From the NCBI GenBank assembly GCA_030156615.1, contig JASGME010000005.1, forward strand, positions 1-64,000: a stretch of 64,000 bases of DNA, written 5' to 3'. The position numbers were made by a program, and so were the translations under genes. Numbering within the stretch: position 1 is the stretch's first letter; every line of letters begins with the position of its first letter. The notes under the pieces were generated by a model. The model was given only the letters and a program-made list of their open reading frames with translations, had not been told where the DNA came from and did not search any database. This DNA is from Candidatus Woesearchaeota archaeon. GTDB taxonomy: Archaea; Nanobdellota; Nanobdellia; Woesearchaeales; UBA119. This document shows positions 10,236 to 19,825 of this stretch, piece after piece.

Positions 10236-13200
10236 AAATAGTTTAAGGAACTTGGAAAGTTATAAACAACATTCCGTAACCCTACGAGTTAAATTAATAC
10301 TCTTTGTTGCTTTATTTGTTCTTTTTTTGTTTCCTTTATTAATCGATGAAGCTTTTGCAGGATGTTGTCTAAGTCCAGAGAGCGGATTGGGTATCTATTG
10401 TACTCCAATCGAATCAGGATGTTATGGCGATGGTTATATAGATTCTTCTTGTTCTGTTGATGATTGCACCCTTGGATGTTGTTGTTATGAACATAATACT
10501 CCTTACAATTATAAGACTGTTCCGAAAGGATATTGTATTTATAAGAATGAAAATGAGGAAGGCAATATTGGAAAACTTCGTTTTACCTCAAAAGAAGAAG
10601 CCTTTGTTGGCGGCATTGATAGTTGTGCAGAGTTCTGCTCAAATCAACAAATTACTGGGAGCATTTCAGAGGAAGATTTGCTTTACTTCAAGGCAGAGAC
10701 AGTTGAAGGATATTCAAAAGTAGAGGTCTCTTGGGCATTGAAACAAGGAGTTGGTGATGGTTTAGATAAATATGTTTATTTTTGCGAAGTTGATGAAGAT
10801 GATAATTGTATAAATCAAATACATTTTATTAAAGCGGATTCACCATATATCTTTTTATTAGAATGGGATGCCTGCTATAAGTTTTATCTTAATGTTACTG
10901 GTTTAGGATCCTTTGAAGAGAACTATAGCGTTGCTTGTACAGGAAACGATGAATGTTCTTTTAAAAAGTTGAATCAATTATTCTGTTCAGATGATACTAA
11001 CACATATGGATTCTGCACATATGGTAATGTGTTTGTTGACACAGGACATGAATGCAAGGATGATCCTGAAGGATATTGTAAATCAAAGATGGGGCATTTA
11101 GGGATGATGAATCAATCTAATTGCAATGAAGATTATCTATGTTTCTTAGATAAACATCCATCGGGATTGTATAGTTGTTATAATTGTCCTGTTGAAGGAG
11201 GAATGGAATGTTATGATTATAAATCAAGAGATGCCTGTGAAACTGATTCTTGCAATATAGGAAATTGCAGTTGGAAATCTTTGGGATCTGCAGATGGAAT
11301 TGATTTCGGTATTTGCGTGAATACTGAAGAGTCGAATTGTGATAATTGCGGTCGCCTTTTTTCATCCAGTGTTGAATCAACTGCTCCTTATTCAAGTTGG
11401 AATGAGTTTCTTTATTCAGACTGCACTGAGGAAATTTTAAATCTGCTTAGCTCTGATGAAGAAATATGTGAATTGCCCGAACTTTGTTATACGGGGGATG
11501 ATGAAGAAACTTGTTTGGACTACAAAGATAAATCCAACTGCGAAAAAAATACTTGTAATGTTGGAGATGGAGCAAAATGCGTTTGGGATGATGGAAGCTG
11601 TGGCAAGGATTTAAACAACGATGGATTAAGGGATTGTAGCGGGTTATCTGGAGACAGATTGGAAGAATGCGAGCTTGACTTTTATCCACCGGAGTCAGAT
11701 CTGATTAAAAGTGGTTCTGTGGATGATCTCGAGAATTATAAATTAAAAATTCAAATTTTGGATAGGAGAAATGAAGATGATTCAAGAACGCTGATTAATC
11801 TTGGAGAAGGTGATGAATTTAAAGTGTGTTCTCTTTATTCTTCTGATTCAAACTTCATTAGTTGTGGTTCCAGTATTTCATATTATGCAAATGCAGAAAA
11901 TTTGAATTCTGAAGAGATCTATGTAAAAAATTTGATATCCGAAGGTAAGTTATCCGCAGGAGAGGTAAATAAATTCAACTATTTTGCTATTGACAAAAAT
12001 TTCAATATAGAATCAAAGATGAATTCTATTACAATAGATTTGAGTAGACTTGAAGTATGTACAACGGATGTGTCTTGTGGTTTTGAGGGAGTGTGCAGTG
12101 TTGTCAAGAGAACATGTGATGCCGAATTAGGTGTTTTCTTGAACACTTGTGAAGCAGCACTTGATGAATTTAAAAAGAATAATGATTCTTATGAACCTGA
12201 AGAAGAAAGTTGTGATGGCCTCGATAATGATTGTGATGGTGAAATTGATGAAGATTTAAAGCTTACATATTATTATGATGGAGATAAAGATGGTGTAGGA
12301 AATAAGACAAATAAAAAAGATTTTTGCGTTGGTAAACCATTAGAAAATTATGTGGTTGAAGTATATGATGATTCTGGCAAGATTGTTTGGGATTGTGATG
12401 ATTCTAATGCTTTAATTTCACCTCTGATTGAAGAAGATTGCGATGATGGAATAGATAATAATTGCAATGGTGCAATAGATGCAAAGGATGCTGATTGTGT
12501 AGAAAAAGGAGAGCAATGCAACAATTGCGAAGACGATGATGGCGATGGCTTGATTAATGAAGGTTGCCCAGACTTTGACAAAGATACTTATAAAGAAGTC
12601 AATGGGGCATTCAAATCAATATGTAATTGTGATTTCTGTAATAAAAATTGTTTATGTGGTCCAGATGAGTTTGATATGGATAAAGATGGGGACGGAATAC
12701 TAAATCATCTCGACAAAGAGCCAGAAACTCCTCTTGAATGTCATCCAGAAAAGAATGTATGGAATGCATTATATATTACAGATGAAGGTATTGCAAAAGA
12801 CAAAGATTTAGACGGAGTTTGTGATTATGCAGACAAATGCGAGGATACTGTTTCAGGCTGTCCTGTTGAGTTGAATCTCAGTTCTCCTAATGCGGGATGT
12901 CCAAAAAGCTGTGCAGATAGAAAGTGCTGGACTGATAGTTACTGTTCAAAATGTGATGGAAATTGCGAAGCTTGTGGTGGTGGAAATTGGCAGCTTTGCA
13001 CAAAAGAAGTATGTGAGAGTTGCAGCGAGGATTGCATATTCACTTTTGTTAAAGAAGTAAACGGAATAAAATATGGTAATTGCACAACATGCGTTGGAGA
13101 TGAATGTGAAGAATTAAAGGAAAAAGAGATAGATGAATGTAGTGATGGTATAAAGAACAATCAAGAGACAGATGTAGATTGTGGCGGACCTGTTTGCCTT

Positions 13201-14517
13201 CCTTGTGATGTTGGGGAATCTTGCAAATATATTTCTGATTGCAAAGATGATTTGAAATGCGATGGTGATGAATGCATCGAACCACCTGAAGAAGATACGT
13301 GTAATAATAAAAAATGGGATCCTCGGGAAACAGATGTTGATTGTGGTGGGATTTGCTTAAAGGAATGCGATATTGGTCAAAAATGCGATAAGGATAAGGA
13401 TTGCATTTCAGGAGTTTGCTCTGATGATAAGATATGTGTTTCAGTGCATCATTGTGAGAATGGCGAAAGAGATGAAGGAGAAACAGATGTAGATTGTGGT
13501 GGCAAATGTTATCCGTGTGAAAATGATAAGAACTGCAATCGGGACTCAGATTGTGAATCGAGTTATTGTAAGGATGGAGTTTGTAGGCCTTACGAAGAAA
13601 AGGATAGCGATGGCGATGGAATACCTGATTATTGGGAAATGAAACATGGAACTGATCCATTAAAATCAGATTCAGATAAGGATCCTGACGGGGATGGATT
13701 AACAAATTATGAAGAATATCAATTTTACATTAACGGAACGAAGATCTTGCCTAACAAAGCAGATACGGATGGTGACGGATTTACAGACAAAGAAGAGATT
13801 GATAAAGGAACGGATCCTACCGATCCTGACGATAAACCATCAAATACAGGCATGCTTGTTTTGATTTTGGTTGTGCTGTTGATATTTTTAGGAATTTTGC
13901 TTTATTTATTCTTCAATGGTTCAAAGAAATCTCAAGCTAAAAAGCCAAACACTCCTCCGACTGAAAAAATCAAAGAACCTCCACAGATTAAGATCAGTTC
14001 AATGGATGCTAAACAGAAGACTATAGAAAAAGCTGATTTTGAGTTGAAAGATAAAGAGCTCTTCCGTGAATTTGAATCAGATATGAAAAAGAAGGTCTCG
14101 CAGGAATCATCATCTGAACCTAAAAAGATTACACCTCCTCCTAAATTTGCATATGCCCCTGAAGAGAAGGAGAAAGAAAAAGATAAGGCAAAAAGTTATG
14201 AAAAATCAGAAGAAACAAAAGAAAATTCAAATGAGAGCGAATCAGTTGAAGAAGATTTAAATAAGATTCTCCAGCCTCCTAAAAAGTCAACAAAGGCATA
14301 TGAAGAAATAAAGAAGGAAAGTTCATCAGATGAAATAGACAATCTTATCGAAACCTTGGAAGAAGGGGTATTGAAGAAGGAATTTGAGGAAACTAAAGGG
14401 AAGGCAAGTTCATCTGAATCAAAGAAAAAAAGGAAAAACAAGAGTAAATCATCAGCATCTAAAAAGACATCAAATAAAGGTAAAGGAACTAAGAAAAAGG
14501 AGTCATCTAAAAAATGA
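10216..14517 (+). CDS. Giant (1433 aa) Cys-rich surface protein with MopE-like and thrombospondin type 3-like Ca-binding motifs, C-terminal TM and charged tail
   Basis: Signal peptide; CDGLDNDCDGEIDEDL...YYYDGDKDGVGN; DKDGDGILNHLD; DSDGDGIPDYWE..DTDGDGFTDKEEIDKGTDPTDPDD; TM MLVLILVVLLIFLGILLYLFF; Lys/Glu/Ser tail. Confidence 0.75.
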   Translation: MTSVKSENSLRNLESYKQHSVTLRVKLILFVALFVLFLFPLLIDEAFAGCCLSPESGLGIYCTPIESGCYGDGYIDSSCSVDDCTLGCCCYEHNTPYNYKTVPKGYCIYKNENEEGNIGKLRFTSKEEAFVGGIDSCAEFCSNQQITGSISEEDLLYFKAETVEGYSKVEVSWALKQGVGDGLDKYVYFCEVDEDDNCINQIHFIKADSPYIFLLEWDACYKFYLNVTGLGSFEENYSVACTGNDECSFKKLNQLFCSDDTNTYGFCTYGNVFVDTGHECKDDPEGYCKSKMGHLGMMNQSNCNEDYLCFLDKHPSGLYSCYNCPVEGGMECYDYKSRDACETDSCNIGNCSWKSLGSADGIDFGICVNTEESNCDNCGRLFSSSVESTAPYSSWNEFLYSDCTEEILNLLSSDEEICELPELCYTGDDEETCLDYKDKSNCEKNTCNVGDGAKCVWDDGSCGKDLNNDGLRDCSGLSGDRLEECELDFYPPESDLIKSGSVDDLENYKLKIQILDRRNEDDSRTLINLGEGDEFKVCSLYSSDSNFISCGSSISYYANAENLNSEEIYVKNLISEGKLSAGEVNKFNYFAIDKNFNIESKMNSITIDLSRLEVCTTDVSCGFEGVCSVVKRTCDAELGVFLNTCEAALDEFKKNNDSYEPEEESCDGLDNDCDGEIDEDLKLTYYYDGDKDGVGNKTNKKDFCVGKPLENYVVEVYDDSGKIVWDCDDSNALISPLIEEDCDDGIDNNCNGAIDAKDADCVEKGEQCNNCEDDDGDGLINEGCPDFDKDTYKEVNGAFKSICNCDFCNKNCLCGPDEFDMDKDGDGILNHLDKEPETPLECHPEKNVWNALYITDEGIAKDKDLDGVCDYADKCEDTVSGCPVELNLSSPNAGCPKSCADRKCWTDSYCSKCDGNCEACGGGNWQLCTKEVCESCSEDCIFTFVKEVNGIKYGNCTTCVGDECEELKEKEIDECSDGIKNNQETDVDCGGPVCLPCDVGESCKYISDCKDDLKCDGDECIEPPEEDTCNNKKWDPRETDVDCGGICLKECDIGQKCDKDKDCISGVCSDDKICVSVHHCENGERDEGETDVDCGGKCYPCENDKNCNRDSDCESSYCKDGVCRPYEEKDSDGDGIPDYWEMKHGTDPLKSDSDKDPDGDGLTNYEEYQFYINGTKILPNKADTDGDGFTDKEEIDKGTDPTDPDDKPSNTGMLVLILVVLLIFLGILLYLFFNGSKKSQAKKPNTPPTEKIKEPPQIKISSMDAKQKTIEKADFELKDKELFREFESDMKKKVSQESSSEPKKITPPPKFAYAPEEKEKEKDKAKSYEKSEETKENSNESESVEEDLNKILQPPKKSTKAYEEIKKESSSDEIDNLIETLEEGVLKKEFEETKGKASSSESKKKRKNKSKSSASKKTSNKGKGTKKKESSKK

Positions 14518-14567
14518 TTCATCAGCATGGCAAATCGATAATCTAATAAATTATATTCTTTTGAACG

Positions 14568-15071
14568 GTGATAATTATGAAATCTAAGAAGGGAGTTGTG
14601 GTTTCGCAGGCTGTTGTAATCATTTTCACGGTAATCATTGCCACAGTTATTATTGTAATCGCTACACGCGGAATAGGATTGTTTAGCAATACAGGTAAAG
14701 AATATCAAAATACAAAACTTATTCAGGCGTTTAATAAAGAATTTGATTCAATTAAAAAGCTTGGCTATGGAAGTAAAATTAAAGTAGAAATCCCATCATA
14801 CGGTGCATATATTGTTTGCTTCGTTGATTTAGACAAAATCAATTCAGATTCAGCAGACTCCCTAGATTTACCTTCAGAAATACAAGATTTTGTTACTGCT
14901 GAAGGGCAGGATGCCGACATATATATCTTTGGAGATAAAATAGATATGATTGATGTAGGTAATATTAGCGTTTCTTCAGAAAATCAACTTTATTTGTGCA
15001 TAAATTCAACAAATTATTTTCGATTTTATTTAACCAATAATGGAACAAGCATAAGCGTATCGGGAACCTAG
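14568..15071 (+). CDS. Pilin-like protein
   Basis: MKSKKGVVVSQAVVIIFTVIIATVIIVIATRG N-terminus; likely ATG at 14577. Confidence 0.6.
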   Translation: MIIMKSKKGVVVSQAVVIIFTVIIATVIIVIATRGIGLFSNTGKEYQNTKLIQAFNKEFDSIKKLGYGSKIKVEIPSYGAYIVCFVDLDKINSDSADSLDLPSEIQDFVTAEGQDADIYIFGDKIDMIDVGNISVSSENQLYLCINSTNYFRFYLTNNGTSISVSGT

Positions 15072-15072
15072 A

Positions 15073-16104
15073 ATGAATGATAAAAAAGGAGCATTGGAGT
15101 TAAGCGTTAATGTAGTCTTTGCAGGACTCATAGGTGTAGTAATTTTCATATTGGCTTTTTCTTTCATAATGAGCAACATGCAATCTGCAGAAAAGGAGAG
15201 AAAAGCTGAATTTGCCAATTCCTTTGTAGGATCACTTAGAGCATCTTATGAAGAATACTATTTTTCAAACATTATCACTTTTAATGAGCAATATTCAATC
15301 AGAATAGAATGCGAAAAACTATTCTTTGATGACGAGGCAGTATCTTTAACTGATATGATTGTGTTTTCTCCATCTGAATTTTCTACAAAGCAGTTAGGAA
15401 CGAATTCAGAGAGAATAGAAATGCCTTTTTATATTTCAAATGCCTTTTATCTTTATCCCCAATTAAATATCTTCCTATATTGTGAAGATTGTTATTTATA
15501 TAATGAGATTCCGGAGGCGTATGCTCTTCTTTATTCTCTATGGGACAGTCCAACTCTTGTCACAGGAGAAGAATTTGCAGAAATTAATATTATCGGATCT
15601 GGAGATAGTATGACTATTAATCAAATCTATCAAGAAGAAGATAATAAAAACATAATTGTAGTTCTTGAAAACGACGAATTTGCTTATGATTTTGCCTACA
15701 AGAATCTTTCTTTTGATGATGATTTATTCAACCATGATTCAATTTTGGTAGGCAATATCTCATATGACGATGAAATCTATCCTTTCATAGGGGAAGAGAT
15801 GCTCTTTGGTGCAATACTCTCGGATGATTTAGGGACATATAAATGCAATGTTCAAAAATTCTTTGAAATGTTTAATAGAACCCTTTCTGTTTATGAAAAA
15901 AGATTTGAGTTGATGTCTGTGGATCTAACTTATCCTTGCAACTCTTTACCAACGAATCAGACCTTTTCAAATTTAAAGGGAAATATAACAAATGCTAATA
16001 ATAATTTTGATTATGAATCTTTTTATGATTTGGCTGTTTCAATCAAGAAATTAGAGGAGGTTGCTGAAAATGCAGAAATGCAGAGCTGTCCTTCAATCTA
16101 CTAA
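15073..16104 (+). CDS. Pilin-like N-terminally anchored protein
   Basis: MNDKKGALELSVNVVFAGLIGVVIFILAFSFIM N-terminus. Confidence 0.6.
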   Translation: MNDKKGALELSVNVVFAGLIGVVIFILAFSFIMSNMQSAEKERKAEFANSFVGSLRASYEEYYFSNIITFNEQYSIRIECEKLFFDDEAVSLTDMIVFSPSEFSTKQLGTNSERIEMPFYISNAFYLYPQLNIFLYCEDCYLYNEIPEAYALLYSLWDSPTLVTGEEFAEINIIGSGDSMTINQIYQEEDNKNIIVVLENDEFAYDFAYKNLSFDDDLFNHDSILVGNISYDDEIYPFIGEEMLFGAILSDDLGTYKCNVQKFFEMFNRTLSVYEKRFELMSVDLTYPCNSLPTNQTFSNLKGNITNANNNFDYESFYDLAVSIKKLEEVAENAEMQSCPSIY

Positions 16105-16582
16105 AGGACAGACAAGGGGAGTTGAAACTATTATCGCAGTAGTTTTTGTAATAATCATCATAGTTATCTTAGGTTCAATCATCTTTATGGAGAGTAGCAA
16201 GCGGGCTTTGGATAAAGCAAAAGATAATCAATTAACCTATGTAATGAATTCTGTTGAGAATTTTCTAAATGTTCCAGAATTAAAATGTTCATATTTTGGC
16301 AAGCTTTGTATAGATGCATGGAAGGCAAAGGCCGTTTCGTCTATATCAGAAGAAGATGTTGAATTTAGGAGCTACATTAGAAGAATGATTGGGATTGATG
16401 CAGAGTTAAAACTAGTCTCACTGTATCCTGAAGAAGAAAGCTTTCTTTTCATCAATACTACATCCGGTTTAACAGATTACTCATTAACACAGGTAATAAG
16501 ACTTCCTGTTGTTATAGAAAACGATACAAATGAGCCAGGAATAGGTTTTGGCTATGTCGAGGTGAGGGCCTATCTCAGATAA
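16061..16582 (+). CDS. Pilin-like protein
   Basis: STKGQTRGVETIIAVVFVIIIIVILGSIIFM; overlaps upstream gene by about 40 nt. Confidence 0.6.
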   Translation: MLKMQKCRAVLQSTKGQTRGVETIIAVVFVIIIIVILGSIIFMESSKRALDKAKDNQLTYVMNSVENFLNVPELKCSYFGKLCIDAWKAKAVSSISEEDVEFRSYIRRMIGIDAELKLVSLYPEEESFLFINTTSGLTDYSLTQVIRLPVVIENDTNEPGIGFGYVEVRAYLR

Positions 16583-16598
16583 AACCCAGTTTGAACTC

Positions 16599-17087
16599 TT
16601 GGGCGTAGTATTTGTTGTAATTATCGGTTTAATCTTTCTTATTATTTTTCTTCTTATTTCTCCGGATACAGATTCTGAAAGAGAAAATGCTTTTTTGATT
16701 GAATCAAAGCTTGCCTCATTGACAGCAAACATCATCTCTGATTCAAGTATAAAGATTAAAGAATGTAAATATGCTTCTCTTCCATATATGTTAAGTTATT
16801 GTTTGACAGATGAATCTTATGGAGAATGTTCATCTAGCGATCTTGTTGATTTGGGAGGGGAAAGTTATTGTGATGCTGCTTTAATTATAATTAATGATAC
16901 TTTACTCTGGCCAATCTTCGCAGAGCAATTTTATAATTATTCTATGATTCTCTCTTATCAAAATGGGACTATGATAAAATCAATATCAAACGGCGAATGC
17001 ACGGGAGAAAGGTTTTCAGACAGATATCCTATTGTAACTTCTGGTTCAGGGACAACACTAAATCTTGATCTAGCGCTATGCAGATAA
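16599..17087 (+). CDS. Pilin-like protein, start codon unclear
   Basis: Upstream in-frame residues SDKTQFELLGVVFVVIIGLIFLIIFLLISP; only the TTG at 16599 is a usual start. Confidence 0.55.
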   Translation: MGVVFVVIIGLIFLIIFLLISPDTDSERENAFLIESKLASLTANIISDSSIKIKECKYASLPYMLSYCLTDESYGECSSSDLVDLGGESYCDAALIIINDTLLWPIFAEQFYNYSMILSYQNGTMIKSISNGECTGERFSDRYPIVTSGSGTTLNLDLALCR

Positions 17088-17134
17088 GGATTAAAAAAGA
17101 TTTATAAAGTTATTAAACTAAATTCTTTAAAAAG

Positions 17135-17902
17135 ATGAAAATAAGCGAAATCCTTGATTATATTAAAGCGTATCTTGATTTAGGATATACGAAGAAACAG
17201 ATTGTTGATATCTTAGTAAAGAAGGGAGCCTCGCTGAACGAAATTGAATTGTGTTTCAAACAACTCGGCGTATATAGTGTTGAGGATTTGGCTTCTGTTG
17301 AATATCTGTTTAATAATCTTCTTATTGCTTTAATTGACGAAGGCTGGAAGGATGTTACAAAATCAATGACCCCGCTTTTTAAGATAACCGAATGGAATTT
17401 TATAGGTTATAAGCAAGATAAGGGAAAGGAATGGTATTTGCTCTTAAAAAGAACAGGGGAATTTAATGAAAATAATATAAATAGTATCGCAGTAGCGTTT
17501 TCCCTTCTCCTTAATCATCTATCCGGGCCTAATACAAATTTCGTTTTTTTCATAATTGCTGACTCTGTAAGTTATCTGGCAACAAAGCGTTTCCTTAGTA
17601 TGGAAAGCCTTGTTAATTCAAAGGATCCTTTGCGTGGCACAGGTAGGACTTATCTGGTTGATATGAACACCAGGAAGTGTCATGGTAAGGAATTTGTGAA
17701 TCCTCCTAATGCAGGGGAATTTGTTGCCAGGATTAAACATACTGTAGAAGCCGAGTTAAGACTTGATATTGATTTATTCGAACGAGAAGAATATGCCAAA
17801 AAAAGGAAACATGTTCTTGCCATGCGAAGATTTTCTCTTATTCTTTTTGTACTTATGGTCCTTATTGCGTTACTATTCCTTTTTTATACATTTTTTAATT
17901 AA
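17135..17902 (+). CDS. Conserved-looking hypothetical protein with C-terminal TM anchor
   Basis: Intact ORF; helical N-terminus; RRFSLILFVLMVLIALLFLFYTFF tail anchor. Confidence 0.6.
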   Translation: MKISEILDYIKAYLDLGYTKKQIVDILVKKGASLNEIELCFKQLGVYSVEDLASVEYLFNNLLIALIDEGWKDVTKSMTPLFKITEWNFIGYKQDKGKEWYLLLKRTGEFNENNINSIAVAFSLLLNHLSGPNTNFVFFIIADSVSYLATKRFLSMESLVNSKDPLRGTGRTYLVDMNTRKCHGKEFVNPPNAGEFVARIKHTVEAELRLDIDLFEREEYAKKRKHVLAMRRFSLILFVLMVLIALLFLFYTFFN

Positions 17903-17949
17903 TTGAACTAATTCGAAACTAATTTATATCTTTAATTCATCGTATTTTT

Positions 17950-18138
17950 ATGAAACTTAAAAGAGAAAACAAAGAAGAAGAGCTTGATTTTGAAGGAAGC
18001 ATATCTGAATTGCTTAAATCCTTGTCTCTACCGGAAGGAAGCGTTGTTGTTCTAAAAAACGGCGATATTGTTACAGAAGATGAGATTGTAAGAAACGAAG
18101 ATGAATTAGAAATCATAGGTGTTGGTTCAAAGGGTTAA
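17950..18138 (+). CDS. ThiS/MoaD-like beta-grasp small protein
   Basis: 62 aa; VVVLKNGDIVTEDEIVRNEDELEIIGVGSKG matches ThiS/SAMP pattern. Confidence 0.65.
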   Translation: MKLKRENKEEELDFEGSISELLKSLSLPEGSVVVLKNGDIVTEDEIVRNEDELEIIGVGSKG

Positions 18139-19167
18139 TTTCTCGATTTTTATGTCAAAACATAATCTGTATATGCCCGGGGATTGCTGGCCGCACTTTA
18201 TTGCTTCATTTTCTTCAACAATCCATCCATAGCTTCCCATTATTTGTTTTATCCTTTTTTTAACCTCTTCAATTCCTTCAGAAGAAGCAAATTGATAAAG
18301 ATGTATAATGCATTTCTCTTTTGCACATTTTAAAGCATCCGAAATGAAATCCTCTGCCCCTTTTGGCAAAGGCATAACTATCCTGTCAAATTTTTCTTTA
18401 ATCTTTTTGCAGACCTCCTTTACATCTCCTTGTATTAATGTAACATTAGTTATCTTATTTCTTGCTATGTTTCTTTTTGCCAGCTCATGAGCTTCTGGAT
18501 TTAATTCTATTCCATATACCTTGTTCGGCATTGCATTCTTTGCAATAACACAGATATATGGAGCTATACCCGAAAACATAACTAAAACATCTTCTTTAGG
18601 TCTTATCATTAAAGCGATCCTTTTTCTTTCATTTGACAACCGAGGAGAAAAATAAGCCTTCTCTATATCTACTTCAAGATCAATGCCATTTTCTTTATGA
18701 ATTGTTGTTGTTTTTTTCTCCCCAGCAAGATGTTTATACTTTTGTATCCTCAAAGGGCTCTTATGTGCTCCTTCCTTGCGAACGACAGTTTTTAATTGAG
18801 GCTGGGTTTTTAGAAGGGCTTCTCCCAACTCTTTTTCATATTGTCTCAATTCTTCATCAATCTCTAATATTCCAATGTCTCCTACAACATCAAAAGCGGT
18901 TTTTAGCTTTTCATCTAGCTCTTTTGGAACAATCTCTTTTGCAATCTCGCTGAAGCTCTTGCTCTCTTTCTTCTGGATGAATTCAGCATCAATAATTTCA
19001 TAGCTTCTCTTAAGTTCTTTTAATTCATCTTTTGTAAGTTCTCTTATTGGGATTAATACGAAGTTGCCCTTTCTAAAAGCCTTAGCATTTTTAACAAGAA
19101 GCCCTTTCTCTTTCAGCTTCTTCATCTCTTCATATGCTCTTTCCTTTTGTATTTTTATACCTAACAT
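18127..19167 (-). CDS. Trm5-like class I SAM-dependent tRNA methyltransferase
   Basis: VDIEKAYFSPRLSNERKRIA, VMFSGIAPYICVIAKN, YGIELNPEAHELAKRNI, IVMPLPKGAEDF. Confidence 0.85.
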   Translation of the reverse strand: MLGIKIQKERAYEEMKKLKEKGLLVKNAKAFRKGNFVLIPIRELTKDELKELKRSYEIIDAEFIQKKESKSFSEIAKEIVPKELDEKLKTAFDVVGDIGILEIDEELRQYEKELGEALLKTQPQLKTVVRKEGAHKSPLRIQKYKHLAGEKKTTTIHKENGIDLEVDIEKAYFSPRLSNERKRIALMIRPKEDVLVMFSGIAPYICVIAKNAMPNKVYGIELNPEAHELAKRNIARNKITNVTLIQGDVKEVCKKIKEKFDRIVMPLPKGAEDFISDALKCAKEKCIIHLYQFASSEGIEEVKKRIKQIMGSYGWIVEENEAIKCGQQSPGIYRLCFDIKIEKLTL

Positions 19168-19825
19168 TTTCCTGAATCGCATCCCTTGTTTCAATTATAA
19201 AGATTGCTGTTGAGATGAAAAAAACGACTTGGATTGGAAATAATTTCCATATATAAAGCAGAGGCAATACAATTGCCAGAGAAAGAACAGCCTCAATAAT
19301 TCTTTCTTTTTTAAATAAATCCCTTTTGATTGTTTTTAATTTATTTTTCAAGCTTTCTGGGGATTTTACTCTTTTTATCAAAAGAAGAAACAAGGAATGA
19401 ATTAATATCACTTCTATGACTCCTTCTATGCTCAGGATAAGATAAATGAAATAGATTAAAAAGGCGGCCTGAATCGACTCAGCAGGAATTTTTTTGAATA
19501 TTATGCTTGATGTTAATGATGCAATTGCGATTGCTAAGAAAGCAAAGAACCATTTTGATATGAGCAATTGAAAAAAGAAGAGAATGAATATGAAAAATGG
19601 AAGAGCAATAAAATGATTTCCTGTTTTTTCTGATTTCTCAATCCTTTTTTTTATAACTCTTTCAAGAACATATATGAGATATGAATCGATTATAACAAAA
19701 GGAATTGCTAAAAGACGAATCTCCACTCCTAATATGATTGAAACAATTAAAGAAAACAAAAAAATCCAGAATGTTGTCATTTCATCGTAAGCATTCTGTC
19801 CGATTTTAAGCTTCTTCAGAACCAT
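19130..19825 (-). CDS. Hypothetical polytopic membrane protein
   Basis: Several hydrophobic helices; overlaps neighbouring genes on both sides. Confidence 0.55.
   Translation of the reverse strand: MVLKKLKIGQNAYDEMTTFWIFLFSLIVSIILGVEIRLLAIPFVIIDSYLIYVLERVIKKRIEKSEKTGNHFIALPFFIFILFFFQLLISKWFFAFLAIAIASLTSSIIFKKIPAESIQAAFLIYFIYLILSIEGVIEVILIHSLFLLLIKRVKSPESLKNKLKTIKRDLFKKERIIEAVLSLAIVLPLLYIWKLFPIQVVFFISTAIFIIETRDAIQENVRYKNTKGKSI

Noticed and set aside
13049-13705. 218-aa minus-strand ORF rich in His/Leu/Tyr
   Set aside because: Antisense shadow of the Cys/Asp-rich giant surface protein; composition is an artefact of the GAT/TGT-rich sense strand.
14196-14708. 170-aa minus-strand ORF spanning the end of the giant protein and start of a pilin-like gene
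   Set aside because: Antisense Ser/Phe/Leu-rich shadow of a Lys/Glu-rich tail; sense genes are coherent.
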